Origin: Cunninghamia lanceolata
Lineage: Eukaryota; Streptophyta; Pinopsida; Cupressales; Cupressaceae
Length of the DNA stretch: 64,000 nt
NCBI GenBank assembly: GCA_027924645.1
Contig: BSBN01001687.1
Location: 2,356,001-2,420,000, forward strand
Direction of reading: 5' to 3'
Part shown: positions 45,772 through 58,302 of the stretch, in pieces
Position numbering within the stretch: position 1 is the first letter of the stretch
Layout: each line of letters opens with the position of its first letter
Position numbers and translations under genes: made by a program
The notes under the pieces: generated by a model
The model's database searches: none
What the model saw: the letters and a program-made list of their open reading frames with translations, nothing else
Told to the model about the DNA's origin: nothing

Positions 45772-48318
45772 CTGTAGACACCTAAAAATGGTCATAACCA
45801 ACTTCATCCACTCACGCATTCAACCCTAATCCAACTACATCACTTCGTCCAATCTGATTATTAATTAAATAATATTTAATTATTTAATTAATTTTTTTTA
45901 CACTTTTATCATGTTATAAAAATCAAATTCCTCTACTATAGTTTGAAAATTAAATATTTTTTACTATAGTTCATTCCAAAAATTAAATAAATTACCATAT
46001 TTATTTAATTCCCTATTTTGTGCACTTTTGATTACTTTTTGTAATCATGATTATTTTCTTCTAATCCATGTGCACATGAATTAATTCATCATTACAAACC
46101 CCCATGTTTTTCGAAGTCCACTTGTCATCCAATGTGTAATGTGTCGTACCTGTTTGTATTTTTTAATGATCCTTTATGTGTGATTTTTATTAATTTTTTG
46201 TGTGTTCTTTCAGATAGACAGAAGATGCAAAAGGGGGTTTATGTTTTCCTGTAAATGTAGTGCCGGAGCACACAATGGATTGCATATAATAGAAACCCAG
46301 AAAATATACAATGAATCTGGAGAAACTAAAAACAACCCAGATAGTAGAATGACCAAATAACAATTACTAGCACATACCCATTTTCAGAAATGCAACTTCA
46401 TTTTTCAGCTGTTGCCGGACCAGCAAAGGATATAGCTAGATTCACTCCAAATGCACCACTTATGTTGGCAAAGAGCTTACAATGTATTGTTTGGGCCCAA
46501 AGACCTCAAATGGCTCCAAAAAGCAAGAATACAGTTGCATACAAACACCAAATTGACCCCCAAGGAGTCTCACGCCCCCAAGCAAGGATGTACGGCCCCC
46601 ATGAAGGTTGTGACAACTGCAAACAGCAAATAAACCTCTGTATTCTGGTCTGAAACTGATCTGCTCAGCAATGTAGTTCAGGCAACCCAAATGGAAGGGA
46701 TAAATCTACACCCAAACTCCTCAAAAATGCATCCAAAGGTGGTACAGCTGGGCTGGAATGGTACGACCAGCAAAGAGGGAATATACATCAACAAACCCTC
46801 TCTCAAAGCTACTCAAATCTGTCTCTATCTAACTTTCTTAGGTTGAGCATAAACTATCTCTCAAAGATAACTCCATGAACCTCTGAAAATGTATCAAACG
46901 AACTCCATGAAAGCACAACTGTGAACACTGGATGCATTCACCATAGAAGGCACCGTTGGGTGATCTTTCACACCTATGGGATACCACTACTTAGGGAAGT
47001 TTCCGTCTCCAAGAGCCTTTGGTTTGAATCCTCAAACCCTAGAGCCAAAGCTCCAAAACCCTAGCAAGGGAAATCTCAAAGAGAGAAGAAAATAATAAAC
47101 CAAGCATATCCAAACGAGAGCACTTTTCCTCCTTTTATACTTTTCCAACTGGGAGTCTCTAAAATCCTCTTGCATATGGGATAAAACATGAGAGGGAAAC
47201 ATTTTAAAACACTTTATTATTCCCTTGAGATGTGCGCTTAAGACATTAAGTGATCCTTTTAAATAATTTCCTTTCATAAAGTCACATTTGCCGTTAACAT
47301 TAGAATATGTCGTGAAATAATAAAATATAACTTCGGCCATTAAAATAACCATCAAGACGATGTCGGAATGCCATGAACAAAAGCTCGCCGGAAAGGTCTC
47401 GACGAGACGAACACAACCCCACTCTAAAAATCCCAATTCGACATCGAACTTGAACTTACTAAAAATAGTAAGTAACGGCCTAGAGCAAATTGAGCCAACA
47501 CAGAGGGTGCCAACTGGACCCACAAACCATTTGATAACTCTGAGCTTAGTGCAATGTCTATGAGAGCCAACAGTTGACTGCCAAGTTGCCGTAATAGCAC
47601 CAAACTGCCACTTACTAAAAATAGCAGTGACCACCGGGGACTAAAGAGAACAAACCCAGAAAAACCCAGAAAGATTAATGACATGCAAGCACTTACTATA
47701 AATAGTAAGTATGGACAAGTTGTCTGAAATCCCTCTGGAAAGTGTCAACCATCTCCATTGGATCACCCGAACACCCTGTGACATCAAAATATTCCTCTGA
47801 TTATGTTGTCACCAACCCAAAAAGTCAGCTCTAACTGATCTACAAGAGAATCCAAAAATGGGGACATTACACAATGTACACACGTGTACATGACAAGCAG
47901 TACTTTGGAAGCATGGGTAAATCTTCCAAATTGAGTACATTTGTCCTCTTTCTTCCACCCCACTCCATGTGTCACTATTCATCTCAATTTAAAATTCCCT
48001 GTGGCACTATTTGAACACTATTCTTTTAATTTTAAATTACACTTGTCCTCTCCATGGAATTTAAAATTCATCACAAAGTCTAAGCCTTACCTTTTCATAA
48101 ATGAATCCTTACATGTCATACACGTAAGTTTAATCCTAACCATCTATGCATTCAAACTTGCATTCTCATCCACTGATCATCCCTTGAATCTTGGGGCAAC
48201 TTTCTCATCCAATCCAATCATGTCATTTGTCTAATTCTCCTTGCTTGAGGATCCTCAAGCAATCTCAACCATTGATCCTAGCCCTCCAATCCTATCTCCA
48301 AAAATTTATAAATTGAGG
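45772..48318 (+). mobile_element. Partial LTR-like insertion related to the Tat LTR start
   Basis: It starts TGTAGACACCTAAAAATGG, close to the start of the 12.8 kb Tat element (TGTATACACCTAAAAATGAC). It is flanked by GCACC on both sides (45767-45771 and 48319-48323), so it splits the minisatellite with an apparent 5-bp duplication. A TATA-like TTATAAATT lies only a few bases before the right end and no CA end is present, so the right side is atypical. It contains the nested LTR at 46135-47871 and a perfect 22-bp palindrome at 48241-48262. Confidence 0.5.
46135..47871 (-). mobile_element. Nested 1.7 kb solo LTR with CAATG target duplications
   Basis: The ends are TGTAATGT and ACATTACA, with CAATG directly before (46130-46134) and after (47872-47876). 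On the minus strand it starts TGTAATGTCCCC and has a TATAAAAGG box at 47139-47131, so the orientation is minus. There is no primer site or gag-pol, hence a solo LTR. Three near-copies of the palindrome ACTTACTAAAAATAGTAAGT (about 47455, 47612, 47691) lie in U3. Confidence 0.75.
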
Positions 48319-48452
48319 GCACCCATGCCATAGAGTCACTTTAACTAGAGTGTGTAGTGTAAGACTTGTGAATGTGTTACTTTAACAATTACAATGTGAG
48401 TGGACATGTGTACATAATATAAAAGAATTGTATGTGTCTCTCAAATTGATTA
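48319..48452. repeat. 39-bp minisatellite, right part
   Basis: CACCCATG, TCACTTTAAC, GTGTAGTGTAAGAC and TTACTTTAACAATTACA continue the array that stops at 45771. Confidence 0.55.
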
Positions 48453-48977
48453 TGTTAGAATTTGTTCTTATTAACAGACCTACCTAAGACCAAATGCCTA
48501 CAAGCTAATCACAAATTCAGATGAACAGGATAAATGTTGTTGTATATTCAATAGTATGAAACAAAATTGCAATGAGTAATATACATATATAGGCCTCTTG
48601 GATGCACAAATCAAGGAGATGACATGCCCAAGAGGTATGAGTTAAACTTTCAATCACTCTTAATCAAGAGGTGAGTTAACTTAGCCTAACTGAGAAGTCA
48701 AGAGTTGAACTACCATTTAGTGGATCAATTCACTCAACTTGATTGAGATAGAGGTGGCCTTGATTGAATAGAGGTGGCACCTAACTACCATCAATCAAGA
48801 GTTGATGAGGTAGCAGTGGCACTTGTGTACCTCAAGTAAAGGTGTACACATGTCATTATTAGCTACTTAGGTGAGAATAATTAAATATTCATATTATCCT
48901 AAGTAAACTTATTGAATAGGTGTAATATCACACACAAAATATAATTTATCCAAGGTGAATAAAATATTACACCAACA
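48453..48977 (-). mobile_element. Copia 3' LTR
   Basis: Minus strand: polypurine-like ACTTATGGGGGC (48978-48989) then TGTTGGTGTAATATTTTATT, a TATATAGG box near 48590, and the end ATTCTAACA at 48453. 525 bp is typical of copia LTRs. The sequence at 48990-49210 (GTGAGGAAAAAGTCCCCC, CCGCCCCCGCCC) belongs to the internal 3' part, which is then lost. Confidence 0.65.
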
Positions 48978-48989
48978 GCCCCCATAAGT

Positions 48990-49993
48990 GCAACTTAGGA
49001 GAAATGAGAAATGGGTCCCGACTACTAGTCCATGTTAGATAACCATGTACAAATGAATCTCACTAAAGGAGAAAAGGAGAAAAATCACTCTCCAAAAGAG
49101 AAAATAAAAGATGCTCTCTTAGGTATGAGAAGGTAAAAAACCATGTGAGGAAAAAGTCCCCCATAAGAGAGAAGAAGAAGGGCCCATGTAGCCGCCCCCG
49201 CCCTGCCCCTGCCCTCGCATGTATAATCTTCTCCACTGATGGTAGATGTTTGACAATGAATGTTGAAGATGATCCAAAATAGATGTAGGAGGGTAAAAGT
49301 TTAGAACGGTGTCACACTTTTATAAAGGAGACGACCAACACAAACATATTTTTCCAACTTAAATATCAAAAAAGTTAGATGTATCTTTTGAATTTTAAAA
49401 TGACATAAACTAATAAAATGTAGAATTTTAATGTAGTTTATGCTTATAATTTTTTAATTTTTTTAAAAATAGTTGGATTTTTTTTTTAAAATTTAATTGA
49501 TGAATTTTAAATGCTGATATTTTTTTGAAAAAAGTGACATCGATGGGATATAAAAAAATATAGAAAAATTATTTTTTTAATAATTTTTTAAAGTCAAATT
49601 TAATCAGAACATTGTAGTTTCCATGGGATGTCAACTTTTTACTATATATATATATATATATATATATTAAATATCCTCTTGGAGAGGATTCTCTCCTCTA
49701 GTGCGTTGTATATTTTTCAAAAATTTTGAATATGTTTTTGCCTATTTATTTTTTATTTCTAATCAGCTTCATGTTTGATGAGAAAAACCTACATACAATA
49801 AATTTAAAAATGTATAATAAAATTAATCAAAATATGAATTTTTTTTTTCAAGAATGTACAATCCGAGTACTACAAAAGGGTATTCAACAATTTTTTTAAA
49901 AATGTATTTTGATGGAAGAAATTCGTAGAAGAAGATGAAACTTTTTGAAAATTATAGGCAAGGGATGGTGGACTGCCATATAGGATGTCACAT
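48990..49993. other. Copia internal remnant, then AT-rich DNA
   Basis: After the copia remnant (to about 49210) there is no gene. An (AT)n run of about 26 bp lies at 49644-49669. Confidence 0.5.
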
Positions 49994-50062
49994 AGATAGT
50001 TCCGCCTGAAACCTTATCGGACAGTACCTTTCCGCTCGGTAAGGTTTCAGGTGTAACTATCT
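49994..50062. repeat. Long near-perfect hairpin
   Basis: The arm 49994-50016 (ending CGCCTGAAACCTTA) pairs with 50040-50062 (starting TAAGGTTTCAGG) at 21 of 23 positions. The loop is 23 nt and can itself form CGGA/TCCG. It could be a MITE core or a small-RNA precursor. Confidence 0.75.
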
Positions 50063-50114
50063 GGGGCATATTTAAAACCTTATTTCAATTTGAATTTACA
50101 TACTTAATTTAAAA

Positions 50115-50590
50115 ATTTAAAACTTGATTTGTAAATAAATAAACCCTAAAAGCCAAACTAGAATCCTGAAACTGTAAACCCTAAAACTAGAACCTTAAAC
50201 CCTAAACCCTAAAACTAAAAACCTAAAACCTAAAATTTTAACTTTCATCATTTTGTATTGAATTTGAAAATTTAAAACTCGATAAATTATACATTTAAAC
50301 CCTAAACCATGAAACATAAACCCTAAAACTAAAAATCTAAAACATAAATAATTGACTTGATATGTAATTGTATAATTTAGGGTTTATTTAGGGTTTAGGG
50401 TAAATTAGGGTTTAGCAAAAAAGTTATACTCACCTGTTTTTGTATTTAATTTGAAAATTTAAAACTTTATATGTAAATTAAAACCTAAACCCTGAAACTA
50501 AAACTGAAACCCTAAACCCTAAAACCAAAAATCGAAACCCTAAACCCTAAAATAAAAAATTGAAACCATAAACCATAAAATATTTTCATA
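50115..50590. repeat. Telomere-like CCCTAAA tracts
   Basis: CCCTAAA and near-variants (CCTAAAA, CCATAAA) recur many times. At about 50378-50414 the orientation inverts to TTTAGGG. This is degenerate interstitial telomere-type sequence; no long pure array remains. Confidence 0.7.
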
Positions 50591-51366
<776 letters not shown>

Positions 51367-51556
51367 GTTGGCATGCTTGGAATGAAGAAAATCATCCTTG
51401 TTTAAATTGTAGTCAATTGCACATTCCGTCCTACTAAATCTTCTATTGTTATTAATGATTAGATCTTAGGAAATATTTATTTTTTCATGGAACCTGAAAT
51501 CCCATCTTAAGGAAATGTTTATTGTTTCATGTTTATTAATGATTAGATCTTTGGAT

Positions 51557-51581
51557 GGAGAGGAGGAGGAGGAGGAGGAGG
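51557..51581. repeat. (GGA)n run
   Basis: A short run of GGA trinucleotides following GGATGGAGA. Confidence 0.85.
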
Positions 51582-52038
51582 CTACACCAATACAAGTGGT
51601 GACAGAGGAATGGGTGCCCAATCACTACAGAGGAGAGGGCTAGAGTCCAACCTTGAGCAACTCAGGCACTGGCATCAACCAATTAAGGGGAGATGAGCAA
51701 TTATGTTTTTGCGATGCTTCCCCTAGTACTAGTGATAGTGAATATAACCACACGAGTGAGCACATCAAGCATTGTGCCTCCTTCATAGGTGGCTCCTAGG
51801 GATCCCAATTGGTAGATCAAAGATCTAGGTGAGTCTTTTGATTTATGTATTATGACTTGAGTAGAATACTAAATGTTGATTTGATTTTATATTTATATGA
51901 TGAGAGGACTAATGATATTTTTTATTTGACTTTTGCAGTGTGCACATGGGAGTGGCTTCAATTCATAGGTTGAGTCATCATAGAGATGGTTCCCATTGTG
52001 CAACTTGAGTAGGTTGCATGCTAGTTACAAGCATCATC

Positions 52039-53087
52039 AGACTATTGGGTTGCACATGGATATTTTTGAGCCCATGGTGTAGTTGAGAGTTGTATATGAG
52101 GAGGGTCGAGTTCACCTGGACCAAGTCATTGTTGAGTGTGATTAGGTCGTGATGAGGGTAGAGAGTGAAGAGACTACACATGACACTCTTCAAAGCTAAT
52201 TGGATTGTGCTAGGGCCAATCCTTAGAGGGTACAAATGGCACCAATGATAGACCTGGACCATCCTACGATGCATACATGGATGGCAAAAGCAGAGAAGTT
52301 GGAAGTTGAGGTGGCATGGCTATAACAGACTGAGATGCTTCTCACGATCGAGGCAATGAAGATGAGAGGCATAGTGAGGGGTCTAGAGGTGCGGAGTGGG
52401 TCACTTACCCATTCACAATTTGTAGCCTCATGTCAAGAACCTTATATACAGGAGCCACCACTAGGACTAGAAGGTTCAAGCACTCATGCCCATGGGGAGT
52501 GATGCAAATTTATGTATATATTATTTTGATATACACCACATTTTGATACAATTTTGATTTTTGTATATGATGTATTGAGACATTGATTGTATGTATGAGA
52601 TTTTGGTTGATATATTTGTGTGTTTACATACATGTGATGGATTTTTTTTTATGATTATCATGCACATGTGATTGAAATTGTTTAATTAAATGATATGATG
52701 ATCTAATTAATCAACTTGTTAAAATTGTTTAATTAAATACTATAACGATCTAATCAAACAATGGATAATGAAATTGCTCAATTAAATGACATAAAGATCT
52801 AATTAGCAATTTAAAGTGAGAATTATCTATTTAAATACTATAAAATATCTAATTAGACAATTAGAGGGATTAATTAATCATTTACATGATTAAATAATCA
52901 ACATGGTAAAGAGAATAAGGTAATTTCTATTTATAAATGAATTCACAACTAATATGCAAGACAACATGAATGGTGTTGAGAATAGAAACAACAAGCATGA
53001 AGAAGAATGTAAAGAATTTAAAATACTAAACAAACTAATGCATTGTGTTTTAAGAAATAAAAAAATGATATTCAAATAAGAGAAGGC
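52039..53087 (+). repeat. Tandem duplication, copy A, with decayed reading frame
   Basis: Copy A of a ~1.1 kb duplication. On the plus strand about 52039-52500 reads HMDIFEPMV, LDCARANP, LEVEVAWL and IEAMKMRGIVRGLEVRSG with several stops, ending HAHGE before a stop at about 52500. The amphipathic Leu/Glu spacing suggests a coiled-coil protein tail, probably from a transposon ORF. The 3' AT-rich half contains repeated ATCTAATTA words. The family is not identified. Confidence 0.6.
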
Positions 53088-53127
53088 CATGTTAGCATAC
53101 AACCTTCCTATGTTTCTTTCTACGTTT

Positions 53128-54257
53128 AGACTACTAGGCAGCACATGCATATTTTTGAGCTTGTGTTGCAGTTGAGGGCTACATATGAGGACGGTCAAGT
53201 TCACTAGGATTGAGCCATTATTGACTATGATTAGGCCATGATGAGTGCAGAGACTGCACGTGACATTCTTCAGAGCCCATTGGATTGCGCTAAGGCCAAT
53301 CTTCAAAGGGTGTAGATTGTGTCAGCGTTAGACCTAAACCATCATAGGGTGCAAGCATTGATGGCAGATATAGACAAGCTGCGAGTTGAGGTTAAATGAC
53401 TACAATAGACTAAGCTATGCCTCACAGTCGAGGCAGTGGAACTGAGAGGCATGGTGAGGAGTCTAGAGCTGCGGAGTGGGTCACGTACCCATTCATGATT
53501 TGTAGCCCCATGTCGAGAGACTTTTGTATAGGAGCCACCACCTAGACTAGAGGGCTCAGGTAGTCATGCCCCTAGAGAGTGATGCCAATTTATGTATATA
53601 TTATTTTGATATACACCACATTTTGATATAGTGGTGATTTTTGTATATGATGTATCAAGACATTGATTGTATACATGAGATTTTGGTCAATATATAATTT
53701 GTGTTTGCATACATGTGATGGATGTTGTTTATGATTATCATGCACATGTGATTGTATACATGAGATTTTGGTCAATATATAATTTGTGCATGTTTGCATA
53801 CATGTGATGGATGTTGTTTATGATTATCATGCACGTGTGATTAAAATTGTTTAATTAAATGCTATCAATATCTAATTAAACAACTTTTTAAAATTGTTTA
53901 ACTAAATAATAGAATGATCTAATCAAACAATGGATAATGATATTACTCAATTAAATGCCATAAAGATCTAATTAGTAATTTAAAGTGAGAATTGTCAAAT
54001 TAAGTACTATAAAAGATCTAATTAGATAGTTAGAGGGATTAATTAATTATTTACATGATTAAATAATCAATATGGTAAAGGGAATAGGGTATTTTCCATC
54101 TATAAATGAAAATCACAACTAATATTCAAGACAACATGAATTGTGTCGAGAATAAAAACAACAAGCATGAAGAAGAATGTAAAGCATTTAAAATACTAAA
54201 CAAACTAACGCATTGTGTTTTAAGAAAGAAAAAACTAACATTGAAATAAAATACACA
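53128..54257 (+). repeat. Tandem duplication, copy B
   Basis: It aligns with copy A at an offset rising from 1080-1089 to 1170. The extra ~85 bp come from an internal duplication at 53668-53836 (the GTATACATGAGATTTTGGTC unit appears twice). The same frame is recognisable (HMHIFELVL, SPLDCAKANLQRV, LRVEVK, VEAVELRGMVRSLELRSG, SHAPRE) with different stops, so both copies decayed after duplication. Confidence 0.7.
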
Positions 54258-54429
54258 ATTTGGAGAGAAATTATAGCACTTGATGGTTGTGCTAATGATG
54301 AAATGATATAAGATAAGCAACAATAAACTCCCAGAAATAAATTTGATACTCAAATGCCACATGAAAAGGATATACTTGAGTGTTAAAATGGCATAAATGC
54401 AAAGCATTAATGGGCTCTTTTAGAGGCTT

Positions 54430-55980
54430 ACCATCCATCGTAGAGAGGCCATATGCTCTAGATCAATATACCGAGGTGATAATGTAATGACCCAACTAGT
54501 TCAGGATGAACTTTCCTTTAGCACCAGCAAGGGTGTTGACCTTGAGTTGATTCTCATACAAAATGAAGTCACCTACTGAGAAAGAGTGATGTAGAACTTG
54601 TTGATTATAGCAAAGTTTTTTGATAAGCTTGGAGATGTTTGAGAGCATTAATAATTGTTTGTCGAGCACTCAAGTTGTTGAAGTCATTGATCACGATAAG
54701 TACTGTCATCGATAAGGCATGATGGCATAGATATCATAGATGAGATTATATGGGATTGTGCTAGTACTGTACAAATACTTTTGTGATAGGTTCATAATGC
54801 ATAGGAAATTTGAGTGTACCAATATTTACCATGTTTGTTAATGGTTTTCTAAAGAATTTGTTCTATTATTTTGTTGGAAGCTTATGCTTGGCCATTAGAC
54901 TAGGGATAGTATGGAATAAAGAAGCATTGTTGAATGCAAAAATTCTCTAGGAATTGCTTCACATCCTTGTTCTTAAATGAAGTACCATTATTGGAAACAA
55001 AGGCAAAAAGGAAGCCCAAAATGAGAAATGATATTATCAATTAGGAAACGACAGATTACCTCCACAGTCATGGATCAAAGTGGGATAGCTTCAACCCATT
55101 TCATCAAGTAGTCTATTACAGTGATGATGAATGTGTGACCTTGAGGAGGAGAAATTTTTCCAATAGATTTGAGCCCCATACTGAAAATGGCCAAGGTGAT
55201 AGCTATGTGCAAAATTCCTGTGCAAAAGCTCGAATCAAATTACTATGTTGTTGAACCAAGGGCATTTTTTAACAAAAGCTAAGGAATCTTGTTCCATCCT
55301 TTACCAATAATAAACCATTCGAAGAAGCTTTTGAACCAGGGATCTTCCACCAAAATGTCCCCTACAAGCTCCTAAGTGGGCCTCTATGAGAGCAATGGGA
55401 ATTCCAACCTTAGTCAAACAATAGAGAAGGAGACCATTGTAATCTCCACGATATAAGACATTAGAAAGAATGACATGTATCATGTCGTAATCTTACAAAT
55501 TCAAGTTCAAGCACTTTTGGAAGAAGTCTTCAGGAAGGTACCAACACATAAATAATTGAATATATGCGAGTACCATTCATCAGAATTAATATTGTAATAG
55601 AAAAGAGTGGCACAAAATGAACCATCAAGGATAGCGGGCAAAGATAAAGTGTGAATAACAAAGTGAGTCATTGAACAAATCGTCAAAGGGTACAAGGGAG
55701 GCTGCACTTGCCATTGCATCCATGTGACAATTGTTTTTACATGGAATGGTATCAATAGTAAAAGAAGAGAATTGATTGAGTAGCGATAAAGCTAAATCTC
55801 GATATTGAGATAGCATGTCATGCTTAGCTTGATAAGAGCTAGTGACTTGCTTTATTATCAACTATGAATCATTGCAAACATGAATGAGTTTAATATTAAG
55901 GGATAACGTAGAATACAAGCCTGTAATAAGAGCTTTGTACTCAATGACATTGTTTGTACATGGAAAATTTAGATGAAAAG
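54430..55980 (-). pseudogene. Tat-type gypsy second RNase H and integrase relic
   Basis: Minus strand from 55980: FPCTNNVIEYKALITGL, then LIIKQVTSSYQAKHDML (second RNase H), IDTIPCKNNCHMDAMASAAS, the integrase finger region (LIEAHLGACRGHFGGRSLVQ, LLRMVYYW), HTFIITVIDYLMKWVEAIPL, NNGTSF, SNGQA.ASNKIIEQIL and a GHYIITSVY end. Many stops and frameshifts are present. The 5' part (gag to RT) is missing because the next element starts exactly at 55981. Confidence 0.75.
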
Positions 55981-57214
55981 TGTTATGTCAGAAAATGTCC
56001 CCTTGAGGGCTTTTCCCTCTTAAGGTTTAGCTCCCGAGTCTTTAGAATGCATTTAGAGCATCTTGCATGTTAATTTTGACTCCAGATGAGAAAACCTTGA
56101 AGTCTTATGGAAAATAGGACCTAGGGGGTGCTATTTTAATGATCACTGAACAAAAATGAGGGGGTGGACTTGGGTGCTAGCACCTTAGTCTTGCCCTATT
56201 TTGGGTATGCCCTAAATTTAAATGTCAGTTTATGACCATTATTTAAGTCCTATGCCGACATCTCAAGTTTGAATTACGAAATTCTTAGCGATATAAGCAT
56301 GTTAAGGTTTTCATTTGTAAACTAGAAGATGATTGTGAACTTTATTCATTTTTTTGATTTCAAGATATTCATTGTTGCAGAGCATAGCATTGTTTTTGTG
56401 TTTGTGTTTGCAGATTTGACATCATTTTCTCATGTGATTGAAGAGCCTTCATTTAAATGAGATCTACACTTCAAGGTGATATCTATTGTGTTTTTGATCA
56501 TTTATCATTTGGATTTTTGCCTCTATCCCATTGGGATACGCACTCTTATTTGACAACGGTGTTCAGAAGACTTGAATGTCTCTCCGGGGCTTGACTGAGG
56601 CAAGCCTCTAAACACCACAACCACCTCCCACACTCCTTTGTGATTGCAGGTTACAAGTACCGAGTTTCGTGAAGTGGAGTTACAGAAAGGAGGTTGCAGA
56701 CATCAAGGATTTAGGATTTGAAAGAAAGAGGACAATGGTAAACATTTCAGGACAAGGGCGCTAGTGCCCGTGTCCTCCATCTTTTTCAAGGCAAAAATGG
56801 AAGATATAGTGCAGACCAATGTCAGAAGGAGATTCAGATTCTATGACGAAAACTATACCTTGGACTAGGGTGCTAGTGCCAGTGTCCTCGACTGCTCCAC
56901 ATTCCAGATTTTGAAAAATAGTGAGTTAATAATCTCTATCCTTCACCTTGGTCTAAAAGGATTTGTCGTAATTCATTAATTTGCTTAATGTTTTGCTTAT
57001 TTAGGGTTTTAATAATAATTGAGCATTAAATTGAGACATTGTTTGATACAATTGAACTTCTGCATCATTCCAAGTGGCAGCCCAACCTGATAGGTGATTC
57101 CTCTCGCTTAGTGGAGATTCAACTTGGTTGATATGTCCTTGAATGTTTGGTGAGAAGGGAGGATTTGCCTTTGAAACTTAAACCAAAACATTTCCCCCCT
57201 TTTTAAACCTAAAC
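55981..57214 (+). repeat. 5' LTR of the gag-bearing element
   Basis: It starts TGTTATGTCAG, directly after the interrupted pol relic, and ends AAACCTAAACA. It contains a perfect palindrome GGTGCTAGCACC (56173-56184) and two related GGGYGCTAGTGCC words (56758, 56871). With no second LTR in view the borders are inferred from TG..CA and the primer site. Confidence 0.55.
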
Positions 57215-57236
57215 ATTTTGGTGAACCCGTGCTTTT
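57215..57236 (+). other. Primer binding site of the gag-bearing element
   Basis: TTTTGGTGAACCCGTGC follows the LTR end. The complementary tRNA is not identified by me. Confidence 0.45.
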
Positions 57237-58302
57237 GGACTTCTTGGCACCTTGCTAAGTGTTGTGTGATAGATTTGCATTCATTCATTTCATTGCATTT
57301 GAAAAACTACAAAAAAATAAAAAAATTCAAAAAAAATGCATTCTAGGGTTTGCATTTTCACATAAATTGCAATGATTTAGTTGCATTTATTTAATTTCTG
57401 ATTTTTATTAAATCTAAAATTTATTTTTCATCATACATTTATTGCATTCAAAAAATTACAAAAAAAATGAAATTTTAAAAAAATTGGCATCTTAGGCTTG
57501 CATTTTAGCATAATTTGAATTAATTGGAATTTGAATTCATTAAATTTTTGTTATTTTTATTAGATCTGATTTAAATTACAGAAATTCATCATTTAGTATT
57601 CATTTGCATTGCATTTCATGCTTAAACTGTCAAAAATTGCTTGAAATTGTGCATTTTTCATAAAAACCTAATTTTGCATTAGCTAGGGTTTGTAGTCAAA
57701 ATCTTGTTTCAAATTTTACTACCCTTTTCAAACACTCATTAGGACTGATTTCTAATTGTAGTGTTGCATCATAGTGGTTTTCTTGCAAATTTTATTTCTA
57801 GAGTTTGAAAACCTTGCATTTTCACTAGATTTGGCCTTATTGTCTCTCAAAAATTGCATTACAAGCGTGTTGTGAGGGATTTTACTGCATTAATTGGCTA
57901 TTATTAGGGTTATTATCTATTGCCCCTCCTTAAATTCCTTACAAAACCCTTTCTATTGGGCCTTTGCATTGAAAGTTGGTGAAAAAGTGCATATTTTAGG
58001 TGTATTTTTACTAGGGTTTGACTTGTCATCACTTTAGATTTGCATCAAAGGTGTGTTGTGATATATATGGTTGCATCATTGGGTTGTTCTTAGGCATATT
58101 ATTTGCTGTCCCTCTTGAAATTTTTCACAACACTTCTTTTCTTAGTGATTTGCATTGAAAAAAGTTGAAAAATCAAGCATTTTAGATCTTAAACATATCC
58201 TTCTCCTTGGGTTTGTTCTATTAGTTTGTGCATTGAGTGTTGCGTGTTATTGTATAAGTCTTATAACTGACTTTCCTAATAGAAATATCCCTTTAAGAAG
58301 AA

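Noticed and set aside
47032..47634. 200-residue minus frame as a gene
   Set aside because: It lies wholly within the solo LTR and overlaps its TATA region; no domain is recognisable.
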